DNA of 6,507 nt, taken from the NCBI GenBank assembly GCA_020848315.1, contig JADLAH010000223.1:1-6507 (forward strand), written 5' to 3'. The notes below the pieces were generated by a model, which did not search any database, was not told where the DNA came from, and worked only from the letters and a program-made list of their open reading frames with translations. Position 1 is the first letter of the stretch, and each line of letters begins with the position of its first letter. The translations under genes and the position numbers were made by a program. The DNA comes from Chitinophagales bacterium (GTDB lineage Bacteria; Bacteroidota; Bacteroidia; Chitinophagales; JADIYW01). Shown here one piece after another: positions 1-6,187 of the stretch.

Positions 1-200
1 AAATCCTGTTTCAATTGCAACTCTGTTCGGATACCTTCACAGTCGGCACAAGGCAGAATGCCGGTATACATTCCCTGCCAGTCGAGGGAAGTCTGACTAT
101 TGTCTCCTGCGGACAGTGCAGAAGTATCCGTGGATTGCGGTGTTTTACAACCCGCGAGTGCTATTGCACAAAAACTTGCTATCAAAAATATCTTACTCAT
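1..200 (-). CDS. NlpE-like lipoprotein, N-terminal part (cut by window edge)
   Basis: This reading frame starts at the ATG at 198-200 and is open to the window edge, giving 66 residues. It begins with a lipoprotein signal: a short basic start (MSK), a hydrophobic stretch, and a lipobox LAGC with the acceptor Cys at residue 18. After a Ser/Thr/Gly-rich spacer comes DWQGMYTGILPCADCEGIRT, which matches the start of the NlpE N-terminal domain (Trp-x-Gly-x-Tyr-x-Gly, then a CxxC in Pro-Cys-Ala-Asp-Cys). NlpE proteins are outer-membrane lipoproteins; in Escherichia coli NlpE signals envelope or copper stress to Cpx, but many Bacteroidota homologues are uncharacterised and that role should not be assumed. 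The gene lies 77 bases after lpxB on the same strand. I see no convincing promoter or terminator in the gap, so it may be co-transcribed. The C-terminal part is outside the window. Confidence 0.85.
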   Translation of the reverse strand, partial: MSKIFLIASFCAIALAGCKTPQSTDTSALSAGDNSQTSLDWQGMYTGILPCADCEGIRTELQLKQD

Positions 201-277
201 AATGATTTCACATCATGATACAAACAGCATACCAGAAAACATCCGGACGTAAAAAAAGTTCATAAGAAATGTGAAAA

Positions 278-1360
278 TCAGTGGCGAAGACCGACAAACT
301 CGACAATCAGTTGTGCCGCACGTGCTCCGGCGCCCTTCTCCCCTATCTTTTCCAGTACAGGGCGATACAACACCTTCCTGTCTACCTCCAGCACACGGGT
401 GAGCGCATCAGCCATGCTCCCGACATGGCAATCGTACTGAATCAATTCTTCCACAATTTTATGACCGGCAATGAGGTTTGGCAAAGATATTGCATCTACT
501 TTAATGACCCGTTTGCCAATCTGATAATTCAGCCAGGAAGTTTTATATACTACCACCTGCGGTACGGCCATCAATGCTGTCTCCAGCGTTGCAGTGCCGC
601 TGCAAACCAACGCGGCCTTTGCTGCAGCTAAGACATTATAGGTATCATCCCAGCGAATGGAAACATTTTCCGGCATTGACGCAGGATACAACGCAGATAG
701 TCTGCTGATGCCGGCAATAACAAATTGTTCTTGCGGAAAGCGTACAGCCATTTCCAGCATCAAAGGCAGTAGTTGTCGTATTTCCTGCGACCGGCTGCCG
801 GGCAGAAGTGCAATTTTATCCATGGCATTCTGCTGAAATACATTTTGCTTATGTTCCGCTATAAAATCCAGCAACGGATGACCAACATAATAGGCATGCG
901 TGTATTGGTGTTTTTCATAAAATGCTGTTTCAAAGGGAAGGATACACAACATCGCATCTACATATTGCCGGACCTGCTCTACCCGTTTTTCATTCCAAGC
1001 CCAAATAGTGGGAGAAATATAATACACCACCTTCAAGCCCTGACGCTTGCACCACTTAGCCATCCTAAGATTAAAACCAGGGTAGTCTACCAGCACCACG
1101 ACATCCGGACGAAAAGCAAGAATTGATTGTTTGACGGTATTGAAATTACGCCGGATAAGCAGCAGATTTTTTATTACTTCATAGAAGCCCATAAAGGCCA
1201 TCTGCGCAATGTGAATATCCGGTTTCAGTCCTGCCGCCTGCATCCTGTCTCCGCCTGTACCGGCAAAAACCGCGTCATCATCCAGCAGTTGTATTTCCCG
1301 CATCAGCGTACCACCATGCATGTCTCCCGAAGGCTCGCCTGCTATGATGTAGTACTTCAT
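278..1360 (-). CDS. lpxB: lipid-A-disaccharide synthase LpxB
   Basis: A complete 360-residue protein, close to the usual length of about 380. LpxB is a peripheral inner-membrane glycosyltransferase (GT19) that joins UDP-2,3-diacylglucosamine and lipid X to give the tetra-acyl disaccharide of lipid A. Visible family signatures are IAGEPSGDMHG at residues 6-16, GTGGDRM at 34-40, MGFYEV at 57-62, VDYPGFNLR at 91-99 (the Asp equivalent to the proposed catalytic Asp is D92), ISPTIWAW at 115-122, VGHPLLD at 159-165, LLPGSRSQEI at 185-194 and CSGTATLETAL at 253-263 with the following Val-Tyr-Lys-Thr. These cover both Rossmann-like halves and the C-terminal swapped part, so the enzyme appears intact. 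It begins 16 bases after the stop of the small membrane protein gene upstream, which points to one transcript with surE. No Shine-Dalgarno sequence is evident before the ATG, as is usual in Bacteroidota. Confidence 0.97.
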   Translation of the reverse strand: MKYYIIAGEPSGDMHGGTLMREIQLLDDDAVFAGTGGDRMQAAGLKPDIHIAQMAFMGFYEVIKNLLLIRRNFNTVKQSILAFRPDVVVLVDYPGFNLRMAKWCKRQGLKVVYYISPTIWAWNEKRVEQVRQYVDAMLCILPFETAFYEKHQYTHAYYVGHPLLDFIAEHKQNVFQQNAMDKIALLPGSRSQEIRQLLPLMLEMAVRFPQEQFVIAGISRLSALYPASMPENVSIRWDDTYNVLAAAKAALVCSGTATLETALMAVPQVVVYKTSWLNYQIGKRVIKVDAISLPNLIAGHKIVEELIQYDCHVGSMADALTRVLEVDRKVLYRPVLEKIGEKGAGARAAQLIVEFVGLRH

Positions 1361-1376
1361 TCGGAACAGATAAACG

Positions 1377-1682
1377 TTACAGTAAATATTTGATGCTCAG
1401 CATCGCAGCGATGTAGAGTAATGAGGCGAAAAATATGCCCTTACACAAATTAAAACGCTGCAGAAGATTAAACAGGAAGAATGCCGGCAGATTAATAAAT
1501 ACGGATACCTTTATGAAGGACGGAAGTACCGAAAAATCTTTGGCACCGGCCACATAGGCATCCCAACTCAGGTAAGAAAATTTCACCTGATAATACAGGA
1601 CAAACATCAGCATCGGCAGGATGAGTCCGACAAAGAAACCATACAAGGTTGTATCCGCTTTATCCAGGAATTTATTCATCAT
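1377..1682 (-). CDS. small membrane protein between surE and lpxB
   Basis: I do not recognise a named family. The frame encodes about 101 residues from the ATG at 1680-1682; a second ATG follows directly, and a TTG start six bases upstream would add only two residues. The protein starts with a short charged segment (MNKFLDKADTT) followed by three likely membrane helices: roughly residues 12-32 (YGFFVGLILPMLMFVLYY), 57-75 (the segment with FINLPAFFLFNLL) and 82-98 (IFFASLLYIAAML). A soluble loop with Trp, Asp and Lys lies between the first two. No catalytic motif is visible. It sits 21 bases after surE and 16 bases before lpxB, so it is very probably co-transcribed with both. A role linked to lipid A or the envelope is an inference from position only. 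Confidence 0.85.
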   Translation of the reverse strand: MMNKFLDKADTTLYGFFVGLILPMLMFVLYYQVKFSYLSWDAYVAGAKDFSVLPSFIKVSVFINLPAFFLFNLLQRFNLCKGIFFASLLYIAAMLSIKYLL

Positions 1683-1703
1683 AAACAACAGATTTAAAAG
1701 AAT

Positions 1704-2477
1704 TTACGAATGCAAATTCCAGTTTTTATTGATATAAGAAATGGCGTGATGGTGAGTTAAATCAAACTGCACCGGCACGATAGATACATAGCCGTTTTCG
1801 AGCGCCCATACATCCGTATCTTCGCCCTGATCGAAATTCACAAACTGACCGGTCAGCCAATAGTAATTCTTCCCATTCGGGTCACGGCGTTCATCGAATT
1901 CTTCCACCCATTTCGCTGCTGCCTGCCGACAGATTTTCATGCCTTTAATTTCTCCGAGCGGCAACTTAGGGAAATTCACATTCAGCAATGCATCTTTCGG
2001 TATTCCGTTATTCAGCAGATTGCGCACTATTTGTTCTATATACACTTTTGCCGGTTCGAAGTCAGCATCAAAGGAAAAATCGGATAAGGAAAAGCCAACA
2101 GCCGGAATACCATCAATAGCAGCTTCCATGGCCGCGGACATCGTTCCGGAATAGATCACATTAATAGACGCATTTGAGCCGTGATTAATACCGGACACAC
2201 ATAAATCCGGTTTTCGACGCAATATTTTATCTATAGCAATTTTAACACAATCGACCGGCGTACCGCTGCACTGATAGGCAGGTATATCGCCGAATACATC
2301 CACTTTCTGCAACCGCAGCGGATCATGAATGGTGATGGCATGTCCCATTCCCGACTGCGGGCTGTCAGGTGCCACTACGGTCACATCGCCGAATTGCTGC
2401 ATCACTTCCACCAGAGCACGTATGCCGGGCGAAATAATTCCATCATCATTGGTCACTAAAATTACAGGTCTGCTCAT
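1704..2477 (-). CDS. surE: 5'/3'-nucleotidase SurE
   Basis: A cytoplasmic metal-dependent phosphatase of nucleoside 5'- and 3'-monophosphates. With the start at the ATG at 2475-2477 it has 257 residues, the usual family length. Motifs in this numbering: LVTNDDGIISPGI at 7-19, APDSPQSGMGHAIT at 36-49, CSGTPVDCVKIAI at 70-82 and SGINHGSNASINVIYSGT at 95-112, followed by MEAAIDGIPAVGFS. D11, D12, S42 and N98 correspond to the metal ligands known in SurE structures, so the enzyme looks active. An upstream ATG at 2514-2516 would add 13 residues, but it would start before the protein's conserved N-terminal strand, and a TAnnTTTG promoter box at 2482-2489 lies inside that extension, so I prefer the shorter form. 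It is the first gene of the leftward operon with the small membrane protein and lpxB, and diverges from the DUF4230 gene. Confidence 0.96.
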   Translation of the reverse strand: MSRPVILVTNDDGIISPGIRALVEVMQQFGDVTVVAPDSPQSGMGHAITIHDPLRLQKVDVFGDIPAYQCSGTPVDCVKIAIDKILRRKPDLCVSGINHGSNASINVIYSGTMSAAMEAAIDGIPAVGFSLSDFSFDADFEPAKVYIEQIVRNLLNNGIPKDALLNVNFPKLPLGEIKGMKICRQAAAKWVEEFDERRDPNGKNYYWLTGQFVNFDQGEDTDVWALENGYVSIVPVQFDLTHHHAISYINKNWNLHS

Positions 2478-2481
2478 ATTG

Positions 2482-2489
2482 CAAAGGTA
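2482..2489 (-). promoter_or_regulatory. Bacteroidota-type -7 promoter box of surE operon
   Basis: On the minus strand the bases read TACCTTTG, an exact match to the Bacteroidota -7 consensus TAnnTTTG. A T tract about 15-18 bases upstream (2505-2511) may serve as the T-rich -33 element. The box ends only 4 bases before the surE ATG, so the transcript would have almost no leader. The start site itself is inferred. Confidence 0.7.
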
Positions 2490-2532
2490 ATATTTCCCTG
2501 CCGTAAAAAAATTCATATTACATACTATTTTC

Positions 2533-2540
2533 TATCTTTA
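2533..2540 (+). promoter_or_regulatory. probable -7 promoter box of the DUF4230 operon
   Basis: The bases read TATCTTTA, seven of eight matching the consensus TAnnTTTG. As with the surE box, it ends 4 bases before the ATG, here that of the DUF4230 gene. No clear TTTG -33 element is seen; a TTC lies about 18 bases upstream. The shared spacing in the 67-base divergent gap supports the call. Confidence 0.5.
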
Positions 2541-2544
2541 TAAC

Positions 2545-3162
2545 ATGAAGACAAGTATCAAGGATACCGTGATTGCAGTACTGCTGCTGCTGGTCGTAAT
2601 ATTATCCTTTAAACTGGGCTGGAAAAACCTATTCGACAGACCGCACGAGCCGGAAGTGAGCAGCACCATTGTAGTGGAACGCATTCAGAAAGTGATGAAG
2701 CTGATTGCGGTGGAAGGAAATTACTCAGAACTGATGACTTACCGCGACTTTTCGTATGTTGATTTCCCGGGATTCCGGAAAGATGCCATTGTAAAGGTCA
2801 ATGCAAAAGTATCGGTGGGATACAATCTTGAAAAATTGCAGATTGCCGCAGATGACAAAAACAAAACGATTCGCATCAGCAATATGCCGGCACCGGAAAT
2901 ACTGTCTATTGATACAGACATCGACTTTGAACACCTGGACGCCGGATTGTTTACCAGTTTTGATGCGAAAGAAATATCGAAAATGAATGCCCTGGCAAAA
3001 GAAAAAATTGTCGAAAAAGCTTTGTCTGCCGACCTTATCAGACAAGCAGAAGAACAACGCAAGGATTTATTTGAGTTGATTTTCTACATGGCCACACAAA
3101 ATGGTTATACTATTACCATAGAAGGAAAAACACTGGAACCTATTAAGCAACTGAAACAATAA
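2545..3162 (+). CDS. DUF4230 family membrane-anchored protein
   Basis: A 205-residue protein whose function is unknown. It has one N-terminal membrane helix (about residues 7-24, DTVIAVLLLLVVILSFKL), with two Lys before it, so the rest probably faces the periplasm. The remaining part fits DUF4230: a segment STIVVERIQKVMKLIAVEGNYSE (about 40-62) that begins the domain, a YVDFPGFRKDAIVKVNAKVSVGY strand region (71-93), the pair AADDKNKTIRISNMPAPEIL (101-120), and a C-terminal helix rich in Lys/Glu/Gln (about 143-176) like an amphipathic or coiled-coil segment, then a final strand ending near ITIEG. It is first in a four-gene operon; its TAA overlaps the next ATG by one base, suggesting translational coupling. 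Family assignment is by recognition of the pattern, not by a search. Confidence 0.9.
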   Translation: MKTSIKDTVIAVLLLLVVILSFKLGWKNLFDRPHEPEVSSTIVVERIQKVMKLIAVEGNYSELMTYRDFSYVDFPGFRKDAIVKVNAKVSVGYNLEKLQIAADDKNKTIRISNMPAPEILSIDTDIDFEHLDAGLFTSFDAKEISKMNALAKEKIVEKALSADLIRQAEEQRKDLFELIFYMATQNGYTITIEGKTLEPIKQLKQ

Positions 3163-3653
3163 TGGAAGCAGCGATATTCATTACCATTGGCATTATTTTG
3201 CTGGTCATCGGACTGGTGAGTTGCATATTGCCACCGTTGCCGGGTCCGCCTATCGCATTTATTGCATTACTGATTGCCTACTTTGGACTTAATGCCACGG
3301 CAGATTTGCCCCTATGGCTCATGATTACATATGGGTTTATTGCGTTGCTGATCGGGATTGCGGATAATTTCGTTCCGCTCTGGAGTACCAAGAAAATCGG
3401 AGGCACAAAGGCCGGTATCCGCGGCAGTTTCATTGGTATATTAGTCGGCATTCTGTTGTCGCCGTTTGGTGGCGTATCAATTATCATCTGTCCGTTTCTG
3501 GGTGCCATGCTGGGCGAACTGCTGACCGGACAAACCATGGATGTCGCCTTCCGCTCCGGCATTGGTTCATTTGTGGGCTTTCTGCTCACCAGCGGCATCA
3601 AAATAATACTGGTATTGATGATGTGCTATCACTTCTTTAAAGCGGTATTCTGA
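3162..3653 (+). CDS. DUF456 family membrane protein
   Basis: A 163-residue, Gly- and Ile-rich integral membrane protein. The segment VIGLVSCILPPLPGPPIAFIALLIAYFG near the N-terminus (15-42) has the LPPLPGPP turn typical of DUF456 proteins, and a second conserved area, IGGTKAGIRGSFIGILVGILLSPFG (79-103), follows the Asp-containing IADNFVPLWSTKK stretch (66-78). Likely helices are near 3-21, 28-43, 51-68, 88-103, 105-122 and 133-157. The biochemical function of DUF456 is not known. The start ATG overlaps the stop of the DUF4230 gene by one base (TAATG) and its own TGA overlaps the next ATG by one base (TGATG), so it is tightly bound in the operon. Confidence 0.9.
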   Translation: MEAAIFITIGIILLVIGLVSCILPPLPGPPIAFIALLIAYFGLNATADLPLWLMITYGFIALLIGIADNFVPLWSTKKIGGTKAGIRGSFIGILVGILLSPFGGVSIIICPFLGAMLGELLTGQTMDVAFRSGIGSFVGFLLTSGIKIILVLMMCYHFFKAVF

Positions 3654-4210
3654 TGCATCCCGAAAAATGGTATCTGGTAAGACTATTTAAAAACAGTAAG
3701 GTGCTGTTTTTACTGGTGTTGCTGTTTATTTTTTTCCAGGCTTATTTCAATCATAAACGCATACATACTTTTCCGTGGTTTGTATGGGATATGTATTCCC
3801 GAACCGAGACAGTGCCGGAAACGATTACACAGACAGCATTTTATATCAACGGAGAAAGGCTGAACATGCCCGAATTGTCAATCTGGGAAGAAGCAACTAT
3901 CCTGCATACCTTTCAGCGGTATTACCACTGGAAAACGGAGGGCAAGGCAGACCCTCTGCAGCCGGTGGTGGAGAGCAGGACGCGATTCCTTCCGAAAAAA
4001 ATCCGCGTATGGGTAGCGGAACGTATCCTGAATACACACGATGATATGAAAGGATATCCGCAATGGTTATATCATTATCTGACAAGAATTTATCATCAAC
4101 CCATCAGAACGCTGGAGATAAAAAGAGTGCCATACAGCTATATCAATAAACAGCTGAAGGCAGAAAATCAGCCGGTGACTATCTTTAAAATGGTACAGAA
4201 AAAACAATGA
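3653..4210 (+). CDS. unrecognised protein with one membrane anchor
   Basis: I do not recognise this 185-residue protein as a named family. It has a basic N-terminus, one strong hydrophobic helix (about residues 16-31, KVLFLLVLLFIFFQAY), and a soluble part of about 150 residues rich in Trp, Tyr, His, Arg and Lys. Noticeable segments are FPWFVWDMYS at 40-49 directly after the anchor, TAFYINGERLNMPELS at 61-76, and a basic C-terminal half (IRVWVAERIL, LEIKRVPYSYI). The soluble part probably lies outside the cytoplasm, since positive charge precedes the anchor, but this is inference. The start overlaps the previous stop by one base, and the stop overlaps the ATG of the next gene by four bases (ATGA). 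This argues that it works with the multi-pass protein that follows. Confidence 0.9.
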   Translation: MHPEKWYLVRLFKNSKVLFLLVLLFIFFQAYFNHKRIHTFPWFVWDMYSRTETVPETITQTAFYINGERLNMPELSIWEEATILHTFQRYYHWKTEGKADPLQPVVESRTRFLPKKIRVWVAERILNTHDDMKGYPQWLYHYLTRIYHQPIRTLEIKRVPYSYINKQLKAENQPVTIFKMVQKKQ

Positions 4211-5019
4211 TAGCCAACCTATCCATACACAACAGAAGCCGATGGGAAAGCCTGCTGATAGGCTATTTCTTGGTATTACTGGCATTCAGGATCTACAGTT
4301 CGGCAATGTTGGTTTTTGCACATGGACAGACCTTTCATTCTCCGGATCTGGATTACACTTTTTGGTTCAGTCACCTCCTCGGATTTCCTGATGTCATCAT
4401 CCGTCATTACTGGCTTTGCCTGCTGGTGGACGCCGGTGTTGCGGGCGCCGCCGTCATGGCACTTTTTGACAAAAAAAACAGAGCCGTCTGGATGGCCACC
4501 TTGATGCTATTCTTTTTTATCCAACGTATCACGCTGGAATCATTTTCCGCTTCGCACACGAAAAGTATCGCCTGCATTTTTGTAGCGCTGTTTCCGCTAT
4601 GCTTCAGGAAAGAGGAACGGTTTGCACTTATGATGGAAGGCGCCAGATATTTTCTGCTGTTTATTCTGCTCATTTCTGCCTGGAACAAATGGGCAAACGG
4701 TGCGCTGCTGTCGGAAGGAAATTTTGCGAATATGCTGATAAACCAACACAGCGACCTGGCTGTTTATGCGCCGCAACATATCAGTTACCGGATAGCACAA
4801 TGGCTGACTGAAACACCATTATTTGCCGACATTGCGTACTGGCTGCTGTTCCTGACGCAGGCCTCCTTTATCATTGGTGTATTCACCCGCCGTGCGGATC
4901 AGTGGCTTTTTATCGCGCTCATTGCATTCGCCATTACCACCTATCTGGTAATGCGTATTTATAATTTTGATTTGCTGGTGCTTGGATGGGTTTTATTATA
5001 CATCCCCAAAAAAAAGTAA
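4207..5019 (+). CDS. multi-pass membrane protein, HTTM/DoxX-like (tentative)
   Basis: A 270-residue integral membrane protein with about eight likely helices: roughly 16-36, 66-87, 93-110, 118-133, 145-161, 206-226, 232-248 and 253-266. Its pattern resembles the HTTM (vitamin K-dependent gamma-carboxylase-like) and DoxX-like groups: a helix ending LISAWNKWANGALLSEG (155-171), reminiscent of the conserved Lys-then-Trp-Gly region, then an amphipathic stretch, then a helix followed by FTRRADQWLF (226-235). I cannot decide between those groups, and 270 residues is shorter than full HTTM proteins. No enzymatic activity can be assigned. It ends the four-gene operon. The coding sequence contains two runs of eight A (around 4470-4477 and 5008-5015), the second just before the stop; both keep the frame as read. 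Confidence 0.9.
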   Translation: MIANLSIHNRSRWESLLIGYFLVLLAFRIYSSAMLVFAHGQTFHSPDLDYTFWFSHLLGFPDVIIRHYWLCLLVDAGVAGAAVMALFDKKNRAVWMATLMLFFFIQRITLESFSASHTKSIACIFVALFPLCFRKEERFALMMEGARYFLLFILLISAWNKWANGALLSEGNFANMLINQHSDLAVYAPQHISYRIAQWLTETPLFADIAYWLLFLTQASFIIGVFTRRADQWLFIALIAFAITTYLVMRIYNFDLLVLGWVLLYIPKKK

Positions 5020-5127
5020 ACAGATTATAGGACAACATGTTAAATTGAAAGTAGCACGGTGTATAATAAAAATAGAGGCACAGATTTTGCGATGGTTACA
5101 CCTACAGGATATTGTAGTATATTAGCA
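5020..5127 (+). other. intergenic gap after the four-gene operon
   Basis: No gene or RNA is apparent here. There is no strong terminator hairpin after the operon; only a small palindrome AACATGTT (5034-5041) and a five-pair repeat CTACA/TGTAG (5102-5117) are present. Read-through into the secreted protein gene therefore cannot be excluded. Confidence 0.4.
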
Positions 5128-5135
5128 TAAATTTA
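5128..5135 (+). promoter_or_regulatory. possible -7 promoter box of the secreted protein gene
   Basis: The bases read TAAATTTA, seven of eight matching TAnnTTTG, and end 5 bases before the ATG at 5141. The surroundings are A/T-rich, so a chance match is possible, and no well-spaced TTTG -33 element is visible. The spacing matches that of the two boxes between surE and the DUF4230 gene. Confidence 0.35.
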
Positions 5136-5140
5136 AGTGT

Positions 5141-6046
5141 ATGAAATTTTTCTTTACGTGTCTTTCTATTTGTGTGTCCACTGTATTGATGGCTCAAAAT
5201 GCCCACGCTTCACAGGAACAGAAAAAACCCGTCCCGATTCCGGTACCTGCAAAAAATGCCAACGGCGAGACCTTGCAGCAATACTATGAAAGAACGCAAC
5301 CTAAAACAGCACAAAACACCACCACAAAACCGGCGACAAAGCCCGCTACAAAACCTTCAGCAACGACCAAACCTGCTACGACTGCCAGCAGCGCTGTGAA
5401 GCCATATGAATTCCTCGGTTCATTCACCGTAAATTTTGACAATAAAAACAAACTGAATAAAAGTACAACCGGCAAGATTGCATATGCATTTGACAACTAT
5501 CAGGCCGTTATGATTCCGACGTTCGACTATGCCAAAGACCTGCAAATGCGGGCCATTGTAGACAAGAAGGAAAATGAAATCACGACACTGACCACAGATG
5601 CCAAACAAAAAAAATCCGGCCTACTGCTGCGATTGCCGACAGCTACATTAGACAAAACTCCAGCCACAGAAAAAGCTAAAGCACCGGTTATCCAGAAAAC
5701 AGGCATCACTAAAATGATTCAGGGATATAAATGCGAAAAAACATTCATTACACCAAATGACTCAACGAGCATTGAAGCATGGATTACACAGGAACTGAAC
5801 CTCCCGTTTGCAGAGGCACTCACACTGAGCAATTCGGGATTTAAAGGAAAATCACCTTTTGGCAAGATGAATACAAAGGACATCAAAGGTACTTCTCTCG
5901 AAACCATCGTCACACAAAAAGATGGCACTACGCTAAAAATCACGGTAACAGAAATCAAGACTACCAAACCCAATGCAGCACTATTCAGCACTACCGGCTT
6001 CAATATCATGGACGGAAGAGGGCTACCGATGTTCAACGGACAATAA
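5141..6046 (+). CDS. secreted protein with repeat linker and DUF4412-like domain
   Basis: A 301-residue exported protein of unknown function. A Sec signal peptide covers residues 1-23 with a probable cleavage after Ala-His-Ala (AHA/SQ). Residues 24-60 are polar with Pro-rich VPIPVPAK; residues 62-81 hold repeated KPAT/KPSATT units forming a Thr/Lys/Pro/Ala linker. The folded part starts near residue 88 with YEFLGSFTVNF and has alternating strand-like segments. The region GYKCEKTFITPNDSTSIEAWITQEL (195-219), where a Tyr-Lys-Cys precedes a strand and Glu-Ala-Trp-Ile-Thr, resembles DUF4412 proteins, which are small secreted or lipoprotein-type beta-rich domains. There is no lipobox, so it should be soluble in the periplasm or exported. 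It stands alone, with a likely own promoter and a strong terminator after it. Confidence 0.9.
   Translation: MKFFFTCLSICVSTVLMAQNAHASQEQKKPVPIPVPAKNANGETLQQYYERTQPKTAQNTTTKPATKPATKPSATTKPATTASSAVKPYEFLGSFTVNFDNKNKLNKSTTGKIAYAFDNYQAVMIPTFDYAKDLQMRAIVDKKENEITTLTTDAKQKKSGLLLRLPTATLDKTPATEKAKAPVIQKTGITKMIQGYKCEKTFITPNDSTSIEAWITQELNLPFAEALTLSNSGFKGKSPFGKMNTKDIKGTSLETIVTQKDGTTLKITVTEIKTTKPNAALFSTTGFNIMDGRGLPMFNGQ
5324..5383 (+). repeat. KPAT-type short tandem repeat inside the secreted protein gene
   Basis: The encoded stretch is TKPATKPATKPSATTKPATT: four Lys-Pro-(Ala/Ser) units in 20 residues. The codons vary between units, so the repeat is clearer in protein than in DNA, which suggests an old repeat held by selection for a flexible linker and not a recent DNA expansion. 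Confidence 0.75.
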
Positions 6047-6061
6047 GAAATTCAACATTTT

Positions 6062-6098
6062 ATAAAAGAGGACTGCATGGCAGTCCTCTTTTATTTTT
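6062..6098 (+). terminator. strong intrinsic terminator
   Basis: Bases 6062-6076 and 6080-6094 form a perfect 15-pair inverted repeat with an ATG triloop and a G/C-rich core (GAGGACTGC/GCAGTCCTC); T-rich sequence follows (TTTTATTTTTATTT). It lies 16 bases after the stop of the secreted protein gene and separates it from the next gene. Confidence 0.92.
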
Positions 6099-6149
6099 AT
6101 TTAGGAGTTCTTTAACAACCTGTCATTTCGCAACACAGCATCCAATGAA

Positions 6150-6157
6150 TATATTTG
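6150..6157 (+). promoter_or_regulatory. Bacteroidota-type -7 promoter box of the CREST-like gene
   Basis: The bases read TATATTTG, an exact match to TAnnTTTG. A TTTC at 6125-6128, 21 bases upstream, may be a degenerate -33 element. The ATG at 6188 is 30 bases downstream, giving a leader of about 25 bases, and the sequence before the ATG is A-rich without a Shine-Dalgarno motif. Confidence 0.7.
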
Positions 6158-6187
6158 TACATATTCCAATTTCTAAAAACAAATCGT

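Noticed and set aside
15..218. Plus-strand frame of 67 residues at the left edge
   Set aside because: It is antisense to the NlpE-like gene, which has a lipobox and domain motif.
236..252. Imperfect palindrome around TCCGGA next to a run of A, considered as the lpxB terminator
   Set aside because: The stem is short with a mismatch, and the T tract on the minus strand lies before the hairpin, not after it.
281..1393. Several plus-strand open frames opposite lpxB (281-631, 773-1126, 1127-1393)
   Set aside because: They lie wholly or almost wholly antisense to lpxB, whose motifs are unmistakable, and their translations have no recognisable domain.
2801..2986. Short plus-strand frame inside the DUF4230 gene
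   Set aside because: It is an out-of-frame shadow of the DUF4230 coding sequence with no start signal or motif.
5034..5041. Palindrome AACATGTT after the four-gene operon
   Set aside because: Eight bases are expected often by chance, and no T tract or second copy supports an operator or terminator.
5284..5496. Minus-strand frame of 70 residues rich in VAGFVAGFV
   Set aside because: The hydrophobic repeat is simply the reverse reading of the KPAT linker codons in the secreted protein gene.
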